Source: Nereida sp. MMG025
GTDB taxonomy: Bacteria > Pseudomonadota > Alphaproteobacteria > Rhodobacterales > Rhodobacteraceae
DNA: 64,000 nucleotides
Reading direction: 5' to 3'
NCBI RefSeq assembly: GCF_021654165.1
Contig: NZ_JAKFZN010000001.1
Coordinates: 186,001-250,000 of the forward strand
Shown here in pieces: positions 55,769-64,000 of this stretch (position 1 is its first letter; each line of letters begins with the position of its first letter). Both the position numbers and the translations under genes were made by a program. The notes below the pieces were generated by a model. It was not told the origin of the DNA and ran no database searches. It saw nothing but the letters and a program-made list of their open reading frames with translations.

Positions 55769-58700
55769 TTATTTCAGGCCGATCAGCTTGGCTTCATGCG
55801 CCTTCAGCGATTTGCGTGCGCTGGTGTAGCTTTCAAGACCATCTTGGGTTTGCAGCTCTGGGAAGAGCTCCATGATCTCGTTGCGTTGCGCGTTGCCGAT
55901 CCCTTTCAGGCTGTAATCACCCGGCTGGAAGCTTTCCGTCCATGTGCCATCCGACAGAACAACCTCGTGCTGGTCGAACATGAAGTGGATGTAGGACGTC
56001 CGCAGTGTGTCGACCTGCTGGATGCCTGCACCGTTCACCAGATGCTTGGCAGCGACCAGAACCTCACGTTCCTCAAAGTAGAGGGCCGTTTGATCGTTGG
56101 CCACCAGCATGCGGTGGTTTGGCGATACCATCATGTCACGCTCTGGCAAACCGTTGCCCAAGCTGCCCGCTTTGATCAGAACTGGCTTGAGGTGCGGCGC
56201 TGCGGCCAGACCTTTGTAGTCCATGTCCTTCTGACCAACCCAACGGATCTCTTGGATGCCGTTGTCGCGGGTGATGATGCGGTCACCTTCCTGCAGCTCT
56301 TCCACCAGGCGTTCGCCTTGCGGTGTTGCAATCAGCGTTCCAGGTGTGAAGCACGGGATCACATTCTCGATTTCCGAGAAAGTCAGCGTGCCCGTGACGT
56401 CACCGCCCACACCATCAAGGAATTCAACAGTACCCGCTTCGGGATCGTTTTCATCAAAGATGATGTTGATCGGGCCCGAACCGGTCAGATCCAGAACGTC
56501 GATGTCGCTATCATCGGGGTCTTCACCACCAACAATCACATCACCGATGCCGTCCTCTGCACTGTCGATCACGAAGGTATCGGTGCCGATGTTGCCTGAT
56601 AGCTCGTCTTCACCAAGGCTGCCGAGGATGGTGTCGTTGCCTTCACCTGCGTCAACGATGTCGTCGCCGTCACCACTATCGATTTGGTCAGCACCGCCGC
56701 GTCCTTCGATGACATCGTCGCCGTCGCCACCTGTGATGGTGTCAAACTGACCGCCACCAAAGATCGTGTCGTCGCCGTCGCCACCATCGAGAACGTCTTC
56801 GCCCTCTCCGCCGCGCAGGATGTCGTCGCCGTCACCACCAAGGATGGTGTCGTTACCGTCACCCCCAAAGATGCTGTCGTCGCCTTCTTCGCCTTCGATC
56901 AGGTCATCGCCGTCGCCACCTGTAATGGTGTCCTCGCCTTCGCCACCGAGCAATGTGTCATTGCCAGTGCCGCCGTCGATTGTGTCGTCGTCGATTTGAC
57001 CGTCGATAAAGTCATCGCCTTCGTCACCGAACAGAACATCGCTGTCGTCCGCCCCGAAGATGGTGTCGTTGCCCGCACCACCCGATACGGTGTCATCGCC
57101 GTTGTCGGGCTCTGGATCACCCAGATCATCGTCGATCTGCTCGGGGATAAACGGCGCACCAGGGATATCGGGCAGCACTGTCGTGCCAGGTTCGATACCT
57201 GCATAGATCAGGTCGTCGCCATCACCACCTTCGATGGTATCGGATCCTTCACCACCGATGATCGTATCATTGCCTTCGCCACCAAGGATGGTGTCGGCAT
57301 CGATACCGCCGTCGATCGTGTCATCACCAGTGCCACCGTCGATGAAGTCAGCGTCGTCGCCTGTGGTGATGCTGTCGTTACCAGCGCCGCCAAAGACCGT
57401 GTCCAGATCATCTGTGGGCGAAGTGTTGACCACTGTGCCATCTGGCAGAACGATCGTCACACCGTCTTCCGGGATCAAATCGCCATAGCTCAGATCAGGC
57501 AGTGGTGCGTGGCCCGATGTGTCGATGATGTCATCGCCATCGCCGCCGTCGACCACATCGCTACCATCGCCACCGATGATGGAATCGTCGCCTTCACCGC
57601 CATCGATGTCATCGTCACCCGAACCAGCATCGACAGTATCGTTGTCGTCACCCGCATTGATGATGTCATCGCCAGAGCCAGCAGTGATGTCGTCTTCGCC
57701 GTTGCCGCCATCCAGCAAGTCGTCGCCTTCGCCACCGTTTAAGGTATCGTCACCTTCGCCGCCGAACAACGCGTCACTGCCGTCACCGCCACCGATGGTA
57801 TCATTACCATCGCCGCCGTCGATTTCATCGTCGCCAAGGTTGCCAGCAAGATCGTCATCGCCTGCGTCCCCGGAAATGATGTCATCACCTTGACCACCGA
57901 TAACGCTGTCGTCACCGTCGCCGCCTGAGATTTCATCATCACCCTGGTTGCCACTGATCGTGTCGTCGCCGCCTTCACCGATGATGGTGTCGTCGCCTTG
58001 ACCCGCGATGACGCTGTCGTTGCCGTCGCCAGCTTCGATGATGTCATCGTTTGGTGCTTCACCTGGGACAATCGCGTCTTCGTTGTCGACCATGTCGCCA
58101 TCGGGATCGCCCATGTAATTCACATCGATCAGATCATCACCGTCGGTGCCCGAAACCGTGCCATCAAGCGGCGCATCACCAACTGTGATGGTGTGGATCG
58201 CGCTGTCTTGCAGCCCTTCTTCGTCCTCGATCGTGTAAGTGACCGTGGCCACACCTGTGAAGTTCTGTGCAGGTGTAAAGGTGAAGGTGCCATCTGGGTT
58301 TTCGTCCAGTGTTCCTTCTTCTGCGGGCACTGATGCCGACACAACGGTTAGATCATCGCCATCCACGTCCGTGTCATTGCCCAGAAGGTCAATCACAATC
58401 GGTGTGTTGAAGTCTGTCGTGACCGCTTCGTCATTGGCTTCAGGCGCATCGTTCACGCCGGTGACTGTGAATGTCACCGTTGCTTCGGATGTATCGCCGT
58501 CCTCATCGGTGATTGTGTAGGTCACCGATGTTGTGGCTTCTTCGCCCGTGGCCAAGTCATCGAATTCACCGTTCGGATCAAAGCTGGTGGTGCCATCATC
58601 GTTGATGGTCACCAGGCCACCATTGTCGCCTGCAACAGGTGCACCAACATTGGCTGGATCGCCATTCACTTCCGACACTTCGGATGGACCGTCGCCATCT

Positions 58701-61700
58701 TCGTCGTTGCCAAGGATATTGGTGACATCAGATGTTTCATCTGCTGGCACGTCGAAGGCGTCGTCCACGGCGTCTGGCACTTTGTTGACGTTTGCAACGT
58801 CCACTGTGACCTCGGCAGTGTCTTGCGCACCTTCTTCGTCTTCGATGGTGTAGGTGATTGTCGCTTCACCGTCGAAGTTTTCGGCAGGTGTGAACACCAG
58901 CTGGTTATCGACAATCTCGACCGTGCCTTGATCCGCAGGAACATCGGCGCTGATGATCACAGGTTCACCACCATCGGGGTTCTCGTCGTTGGCAATGACG
59001 TCAATTGTGACAGGCGTGTTCTCGTCTGTCGACGCGGTGTCATCCACGGCTTCCAGATCGTTCACAGGCGTCACATCAACAGTCACTTCGGCTGTGTCAG
59101 TCGCACCCTCTTCATCTTCAACCGTGTAGGTGATCGTCGCTTCGCCGTTGAAGTTTTCGGCGGGCGTGAACACAAGCTGGTTGTCCACGATCTCGACTGT
59201 GCCCTGATCCGCAGGGACCGATGCATCGATGATCGTTGGCGCGTCGCCTTCTGGGTTTTCGTCGTTGGCAACCACGTCGATGGTGACAGGTGTGTCTTCA
59301 TCGGTTGTGGCTGTGTCATCGACGGCTTCCAGATCATTCACAGGTGTGACGTCAACGGTTACATCAGCCGAGTCCGAATTGCCTGATGGATCTTCGATCG
59401 TATAGGTGATTGTCGCTTCGCCGTTGAAATCAGGCGCAGGTGTGAACACCAACTGGTTGTCAACGATTTCGACTGTGCCCTGATCGGCTGGAACAGAGGC
59501 CTCAACGATTGTCAGATCATCGCCTTCCGGGTCGCTGTCGTTGCCCAGAACGTCGATGGTGACAGGCGCATCTTCATCTGTCGATGCGGTGTCAGCAACT
59601 GCTGTTGGTGCATCGTCAGTGCCTGTAACTGTGATCGTGACCGTGGTTGTGTCTTCGCCACCATTGCCATCGCTGATGGTGTAGGTGACAGACGTTTGCG
59701 CCGTTTCACCTTCGTCCAGATCGTCGAACTCACCGTTTGGATCAAAGCTGGCGGTGCCATCTTCGTTGATCGTGATCAGGCCGCCATTGTCGCCAGCCAC
59801 AGGCTGTCCAACATTGGCATCATCGCCATCAACTTCGGCAACTGTCAGCGGATCATCGTCTGGATCGCTGTCATTTCCGAGGACGTTATCTAGATCGATA
59901 ATGGTGTCCTGATCGGTCTCATCGGTGTCTTCAACCGCGACGGGGCCATCATTTGTGCCCGTGACCGTGAAGGTCACAGTCGCCGTATCGGTGCCACCTT
60001 CGGGATCGGTGATTGTGTATGTGACGGTGGTTGAGGCCTCTTCGCCCTCGCCCAGATCATCGAATTCACCATTCGCGCTGAAGTCGACTGTGCCATCTTC
60101 ATTGATGGTGAACAAACCACCGTTGTCACCTGCAACAGGCTCTCCGACGTTGCCAGCAGCACCATCCACTTCCAACACTATCAAAGGATCGCCATCGACA
60201 TCGCTGTCAGCGCCTTCACCTGTGTCATCGGTGATCGCATTACCGTCCGTGTCACCAAAGGCTTCGTCCTGGCTGACGATATAGCTGCTGTTTTCAGCAA
60301 CCGGATCATCATTTGTGCCAGTCACAGTCACAGTGACTTCTGCAATTGCAGTGCCGCCGTTGCCGTCTGTCACAGTATAAAGAACAGTCGTTTCAGCTGT
60401 ATCGCCTTCACCCAGTTCGTCAAAGTCGCCGTTTGGATCAAAGCTGGCTGTCCCATCTTCATTGATGGTGATCAGACCGCCGTTGCTGCCTTCAATCGGT
60501 GACCCGACATTCCCTGTCAGGCCTTCGACGCGCAGAACTGTCAGATCATCGCCATCGGCGTCGCTGTCGTTGTTCAGAACATTGTCCAGCGTGATCGCTG
60601 TGTCCTGATCTGTTTCATCTGCATCATCAACAGCAACCGGACCATCGTTTTCGGATGCAACAGCAACAGTAACATCGGCCGTGTCCTGCAATCCGCCTTC
60701 GTCTTCGACGGTATAAGTGATGGTCGCCTCGCCGTTGAAGTCAGGCGCAGGTGTGAACACCAACTGGTTGTCAACGATTTCGACTGTGCCCTGATCGGCT
60801 GGAACAGAGGCCTCAACGATTGTCAGATCATCGCCTTCTGGGTCGCTGTCGTTGCCCAGAACGTCGATGGTGACGGGTTCGTCCTCATCCGTGGCTGCGG
60901 TGTCATCAACAGCCTCTGGGCCGTCATTGATACCTTCAACTGTAAAGGTGACAGTCGCAGTGTCTGTGCCGCCATTCCCGTCGGAAATGGTATATGTGAC
61001 TGTGGTCGTGGCTGTTTCGCCCTCGCCCAGGTCGTCGAAATCACCATTTGCGTTGAAGTTGACGTTGCCGCCGTTGTTGATCGTGATCAGACCACCATTG
61101 TCGCCTTCAACGGTCACACCTTGGCCAAGATCGCCAAACGGATCGGCAATCGTTGAAGTGCCATCATCCCCTGTGACCGACACAACGCGGATGGTGTCGC
61201 CATCCACATCACTGTCAACACCGTCGCCAGTGTCCTGGTTCAGAACATTGCCCTCGGCCGCAGCATCATCTTCGTCTTGATCAACGAGATAATCATTGTC
61301 GGTCGCAACAGGGCCGTCATTCACCGCTGCCACGTCGACATCGACTGTGGCTGTGTCTTGCGCACCGTCTTCGTCTTCGATGGTGTAGGTGATTGTCGCA
61401 TCGCCGTTGAAATCAGGCGCAGGTGTGAACACCAGCTGATTGTCGACAATTTCGACTGTGCCCTGATCGGCTGGAACAGAGGCCTCAACGATTGTGAGAT
61501 CATCGCCTTCCGGGTCGTTGTCGTTGCCCAGAACGTCGATGGTGACAGGTTCGTCCTCATCCGTGGATGCGGTGTCGTCAACAGCCTCGGGGCCATCATT
61601 CACGCCTTGGACGTTAATTGTCAGCGTCGCTGTGCCTGTTCCGCCGTTACCATCGCTTACGGTATAAGTGATTGTTGTTTCCGCGCTTTCGCCCGGTGCA

Positions 61701-64000
61701 AGCTCATCAAATTCGCCGTTGGCAGAGAAGTCGAACGATCCATCGGGGTTCAGTGTAAATACACCGCCGTTGGATCCAACAACTTCCGAACCAACGCCGT
61801 TTGCATTGCCGTTCACTTCAACAACGGTCAGCGTATCGCCATCAGGATCGATATCCAGACCTGCGTTGTTGTCAGACGGATTTGTGATGACGTTACCATC
61901 GACATCGCCGTCGCCTTCTTCTTCGGTCACGAAGTAAAGGTCTGGGCAAACGATGGGTACATCGTTGACCGATGCCACATCAACATCAACAGTCGCCGTA
62001 TCCTGGGCGCCGTTTTCATCCTCAACCGTGTAAGTGATTGTCGCATCACCGTTGAAGTTATCCGCGGGTGTGAACACCAGCTGATTGTTAACGATTTCCA
62101 CTGTGCCCTGGTTTGCAGGCACTGACGCATCGACGATTGTCAGATCATCACCATCGGGATCAGTGTCATTGCCCAACACGTCAATCGTGACAGGCGTATC
62201 TTCGTCGGTTGACGCCGTGTCATCTACTGCGTCGGGACCGTCGTTTACAGGGGTGACAGTAACATCAACCGTTGCCGTGTCCGTGTTACCGCCCTCATCT
62301 TCGATTGTGTAGGTGATGGTCGCATCACCGTTGAAGTCATCAGCAGGGGTAAAGACCAGCTGATTGCCAACAATCTCGACCGTGCCTTGATCGGCAGGAA
62401 CCGAAGCGTCCGTGATGGTAAGAACGTCATCTTCCGGATCGGTATCGTTGCCCAATACGTTGATTGTGACAGGCGTATCTTCATCTGTCGTTGCCGTGTC
62501 GTCGTTGGCAGACGGCGCTTCGTTCGCATCGAAAATAAAGTTCTCGATTTCTTTGAATTTCAGCGTGCTAACGACGTGGCCGTTGTCATCTAGGAATTCA
62601 ATTTTACCATCTTGACCATTGCCATTGTGATCGGGCTTGAGGTCTTTGAAACGGAAATCACCCAAGCCGCGCAGATCAAGCGTATCAAAATCGTCACCGC
62701 CCGAGCCACCATCAATTTCATAGTCGTCACGGTTGACAATAAACGTATCACGGTCGTCATCGCCGAACAGCTTATCTTCGCCTTCGCCGCCTGTGATCGT
62801 ATCGTCACCGTCGCCGCCTTCGATCTTGTCGTCGCCGTCGCCGCCCAACAGAACGTCGTCGCCAGCGCCACCCTCAATTTCATCCTTATCCGCACCGCCG
62901 TCGATCACATCGTCGCCCGCGCCGCCGTCAATTTTATCTTCACCTTCACCACCCGCGATGTCGTCGTTGCCAGTTCCGCCAAGGATACTGTCTTTGCCGT
63001 CGCCGCCAGACAGATCGTCATTGCCAGCGCCACCAAGGATATCGTCGTCGCCCGCACCGCCATCGATCACATCATTGCCGTCATTGCCTTCAATGACGTC
63101 GTGGCCAGCATCACCCGTAATGGTATCATCACCAGCGTTACCAAAGATTTCGTCGTTGCCGTTGCCGCCGTGAATGACGTCATCACCATCCGCGGTATCC
63201 GCGTTTGTGATAAAGTTAAGGTTATCGACCGCGCCAGAGGCATTCAGCGTCACGACCATTTGCGACACGCCAGATTGGTTGAACGTAACAGTTGCCTGGC
63301 CGTTGTTGGGCGTTGTTACCGTTTGTGTTGCCAGAATATTTCCGCCGCCATCAAACAATGTGATCGTCGCGCCCTGTTCTACGTCAAGAACGCGCAGGCT
63401 GTTAACTGTGCTTGGACCCTCGAAATCAAAGATCATATCACCGCCACCCGCATTGTCATCGGGGTCGTGGCCGTCGCGATCTTCGGACAAGATCAACACA
63501 TTGCCGAGGTTGTTTGTCGCCAGATCACCATCGTCGCCCGTTGGGTGGGAGCTGTCAAACACCATCACGGGTGTTTTCGCATCGCCGCTGGATACGGTGA
63601 AACCGCCATCGGTAAATTGCGTGGTTACAATCTCGCCCGAGTGCAGATGGTTGAAATTGTAATTCTGGTTAACAGATTGGTTGCCACCATAAATGACGTC
63701 GTTACCATCTCCGCCTTTGATGACATCAGCACCAGCGCCGCCATAGACGACATCTTTTCCGTCACCCGCTTCAATGTTGTCGTTGCCACGGCCACCGCTG
63801 ATGAAATCCTCATCGAGGCCGCCCCAAAGGTCGTCAGCGCCGCCGCCGCCAGAAAGCGTATCGTCGCCAGACGATCCTTCCAGCTTGTCATTGCCCTTAC
63901 CGCCGACCAACTGATCGTCGCCCGAGCCACCAAACAGCATGTCGTTGCCGTTCTCACCAGCGATGTAATCGTTGCCGCCCTGACCATAAAGAATGTCTGC
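55769..64000 (-). CDS. Giant RTX and cadherin-like repeat protein with C-terminal Hint domain (partial, N-terminus beyond right edge)
   Basis: At least 2,743 residues; the frame is open to base 64000, so the start is outside. From the edge: an RTX block (about 63.67-64.0 kb), a beta domain (63.18-63.67), a second RTX block (62.74-63.18), a module like the pre-Hint piece but without Hint (62.52-62.74), about 14 cadherin/Ig-like repeats of 90-100 residues (AVDDTASTDEDTPVTIDVLG type, 58.2-62.52), a long RTX block (56.48-58.19), a pre-Hint module and a 194-residue Hint_2 domain (CFTPGTLIATPQGE; Cys codon 56351-56353; block B MVSPNHRM). Apart from that Cys I find one more (VPIVCPDLYF). Probably an exported adhesin stabilised by calcium; the Hint role is discussed in the findings. 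Confidence 0.9.
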   Translation of the reverse strand, partial: ADILYGQGGNDYIAGENGNDMLFGGSGDDQLVGGKGNDKLEGSSGDDTLSGGGGADDLWGGLDEDFISGGRGNDNIEAGDGKDVVYGGAGADVIKGGDGNDVIYGGNQSVNQNYNFNHLHSGEIVTTQFTDGGFTVSSGDAKTPVMVFDSSHPTGDDGDLATNNLGNVLILSEDRDGHDPDDNAGGGDMIFDFEGPSTVNSLRVLDVEQGATITLFDGGGNILATQTVTTPNNGQATVTFNQSGVSQMVVTLNASGAVDNLNFITNADTADGDDVIHGGNGNDEIFGNAGDDTITGDAGHDVIEGNDGNDVIDGGAGDDDILGGAGNDDLSGGDGKDSILGGTGNDDIAGGEGEDKIDGGAGDDVIDGGADKDEIEGGAGDDVLLGGDGDDKIEGGDGDDTITGGEGEDKLFGDDDRDTFIVNRDDYEIDGGSGGDDFDTLDLRGLGDFRFKDLKPDHNGNGQDGKIEFLDDNGHVVSTLKFKEIENFIFDANEAPSANDDTATTDEDTPVTINVLGNDTDPEDDVLTITDASVPADQGTVEIVGNQLVFTPADDFNGDATITYTIEDEGGNTDTATVDVTVTPVNDGPDAVDDTASTDEDTPVTIDVLGNDTDPDGDDLTIVDASVPANQGTVEIVNNQLVFTPADNFNGDATITYTVEDENGAQDTATVDVDVASVNDVPIVCPDLYFVTEEEGDGDVDGNVITNPSDNNAGLDIDPDGDTLTVVEVNGNANGVGSEVVGSNGGVFTLNPDGSFDFSANGEFDELAPGESAETTITYTVSDGNGGTGTATLTINVQGVNDGPEAVDDTASTDEDEPVTIDVLGNDNDPEGDDLTIVEASVPADQGTVEIVDNQLVFTPAPDFNGDATITYTIEDEDGAQDTATVDVDVAAVNDGPVATDNDYLVDQDEDDAAAEGNVLNQDTGDGVDSDVDGDTIRVVSVTGDDGTSTIADPFGDLGQGVTVEGDNGGLITINNGGNVNFNANGDFDDLGEGETATTTVTYTISDGNGGTDTATVTFTVEGINDGPEAVDDTAATDEDEPVTIDVLGNDSDPEGDDLTIVEASVPADQGTVEIVDNQLVFTPAPDFNGEATITYTVEDEGGLQDTADVTVAVASENDGPVAVDDADETDQDTAITLDNVLNNDSDADGDDLTVLRVEGLTGNVGSPIEGSNGGLITINEDGTASFDPNGDFDELGEGDTAETTVLYTVTDGNGGTAIAEVTVTVTGTNDDPVAENSSYIVSQDEAFGDTDGNAITDDTGEGADSDVDGDPLIVLEVDGAAGNVGEPVAGDNGGLFTINEDGTVDFSANGEFDDLGEGEEASTTVTYTITDPEGGTDTATVTFTVTGTNDGPVAVEDTDETDQDTIIDLDNVLGNDSDPDDDPLTVAEVDGDDANVGQPVAGDNGGLITINEDGTASFDPNGEFDDLDEGETAQTSVTYTISDGNGGEDTTTVTITVTGTDDAPTAVADTASTDEDAPVTIDVLGNDSDPEGDDLTIVEASVPADQGTVEIVDNQLVFTPAPDFNGEATITYTIEDPSGNSDSADVTVDVTPVNDLEAVDDTATTDEDTPVTIDVVANDENPEGDAPTIIDASVPADQGTVEIVDNQLVFTPAENFNGEATITYTVEDEEGATDTAEVTVDVTPVNDLEAVDDTASTDENTPVTIDVIANDENPDGGEPVIISADVPADQGTVEIVDNQLVFTPAENFDGEATITYTIEDEEGAQDTAEVTVDVANVNKVPDAVDDAFDVPADETSDVTNILGNDEDGDGPSEVSEVNGDPANVGAPVAGDNGGLVTINDDGTTSFDPNGEFDDLATGEEATTSVTYTITDEDGDTSEATVTFTVTGVNDAPEANDEAVTTDFNTPIVIDLLGNDTDVDGDDLTVVSASVPAEEGTLDENPDGTFTFTPAQNFTGVATVTYTIEDEEGLQDSAIHTITVGDAPLDGTVSGTDGDDLIDVNYMGDPDGDMVDNEDAIVPGEAPNDDIIEAGDGNDSVIAGQGDDTIIGEGGDDTISGNQGDDEISGGDGDDSVIGGQGDDIISGDAGDDDLAGNLGDDEIDGGDGNDTIGGGDGSDALFGGEGDDTLNGGEGDDLLDGGNGEDDITAGSGDDIINAGDDNDTVDAGSGDDDIDGGEGDDSIIGGDGSDVVDGGDGDDIIDTSGHAPLPDLSYGDLIPEDGVTIVLPDGTVVNTSPTDDLDTVFGGAGNDSITTGDDADFIDGGTGDDTIDGGIDADTILGGEGNDTIIGGEGSDTIEGGDGDDLIYAGIEPGTTVLPDIPGAPFIPEQIDDDLGDPEPDNGDDTVSGGAGNDTIFGADDSDVLFGDEGDDFIDGQIDDDTIDGGTGNDTLLGGEGEDTITGGDGDDLIEGEEGDDSIFGGDGNDTILGGDGDDILRGGEGEDVLDGGDGDDTIFGGGQFDTITGGDGDDVIEGRGGADQIDSGDGDDIVDAGEGNDTILGSLGEDELSGNIGTDTFVIDSAEDGIGDVIVGGEDPDDSDIDVLDLTGSGPINIIFDENDPEAGTVEFLDGVGGDVTGTLTFSEIENVIPCFTPGTLIATPQGERLVEELQEGDRIITRDNGIQEIRWVGQKDMDYKGLAAAPHLKPVLIKAGSLGNGLPERDMMVSPNHRMLVANDQTALYFEEREVLVAAKHLVNGAGIQQVDTLRTSYIHFMFDQHEVVLSDGTWTESFQPGDYSLKGIGNAQRNEIMELFPELQTQDGLESYTSARKSLKAHEAKLIGLK
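59431..59563 (-). repeat. 133-base near-identical block, copy 1 of 3
   Basis: Lies within the cadherin-like array. It differs from the copy at 60742-60874 by one base that I can find (CCGG against CTGG), although the encoded repeats elsewhere differ clearly. This points to recent duplication or gene conversion. Confidence 0.8.
60742..60874 (-). repeat. 133-base near-identical block, copy 2 of 3
   Basis: Same block as 59431-59563, about 1.3 kb away in the same gene, in the same reading frame. Confidence 0.8.
61414..61546 (-). repeat. 133-base near-identical block, copy 3 of 3
   Basis: Same block with about six base differences from copy 1, mostly silent. It lies 672 bases from copy 2. Confidence 0.75.

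Noticed and set aside
55772-56353. Hint domain as a splicing intein
   Set aside because: The domain is at the protein's C-terminus with no following extein of a host enzyme and no terminal His-Asn plus nucleophile, so protein splicing is unlikely. The same holds for the Hint domains at 47097-47672 and 53688-54266.
56684-57742. 352-codon plus-strand open frame opposite the RTX block
   Set aside because: It is an antisense shadow, made of Val, Ile and Ala runs from reversed GGxGxD codons, with no start context.
47700-64000. Short regularly spaced repeats resembling a CRISPR array or minisatellite
   Set aside because: The periodicity is a multiple of three and encodes GGxGxD nonapeptides or cadherin-like repeats in frame. 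There are no identical repeats separated by unique spacers and no cas genes.

Overview
The window looks like chromosomal DNA from a marine alphaproteobacterium of the Roseobacter/Rhodobacterales type. It is moderately GC-rich and tightly packed, with many ATGA stop/start overlaps. It carries a phoR-pstSCAB-phoU-phoB cluster, two dimethylglycine-dehydrogenase-like genes, a class II DAHP synthase, a GlxA/GbdR-type regulator, an alphaproteobacterial PAS protein and several giant calcium-binding repeat proteins ending in Hint domains. I saw no rRNA, tRNA, CRISPR array, phage or insertion sequence. The taxonomic call is inference from gene content.

Layout. (1) 1-14.55 kb, minus strand: a giant secreted protein of about 4,064 residues built from about 30 DUF11-type repeats, followed 11 bases later by an outer-membrane barrel-like protein that runs off the left edge. 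(2) 14.9-17.7 kb: an iron(III) binding protein and a two-domain iron permease, convergent on one terminator. (3) 17.7-25.2 kb, minus strand: the phosphate regulon phoR, Pho box, pstS, terminator, pstC, pstA, pstB, phoU, phoB. (4) 25.3-31.3 kb: housekeeping genes (trans-sulfuration enzyme, gamma-carbonic anhydrase, gmk, yicC, PAS protein, class II DAHP synthase). (5) 31.5-34.3 kb: a GlxA-family regulator, an unknown gene and a PQQ-type sugar dehydrogenase. (6) 34.5-40 kb: a branched-chain amino-acid-type ABC operon with a small secreted protein inside it. (7) 40-47.1 kb: a small lipoprotein, a DUF3047 protein, two divergent FAD/folate demethylases around a palindrome, and a MobA-like nucleotidyltransferase. 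(8) 47.1-64 kb, minus strand: three successive RTX-type proteins, each ending in a Hint domain of 192-194 residues; the last is cut by the right edge.

The two most unusual parts are at the ends. On the left, the DUF11 giant and its barrel partner look like a long cell-surface rod and an outer-membrane anchor or translocon. On the right, the three RTX proteins are nearly cysteine-free except for the first residue of each Hint domain, and the Hint modules align without gaps. This suggests an autoprocessing or self-ligating surface system. The middle is ordinary nutrient uptake and central metabolism, with several regulatory sites that can be read directly: a double Pho box, a strong pstS terminator, an 18-base direct repeat before the iron gene and a perfect palindrome between the two demethylases.
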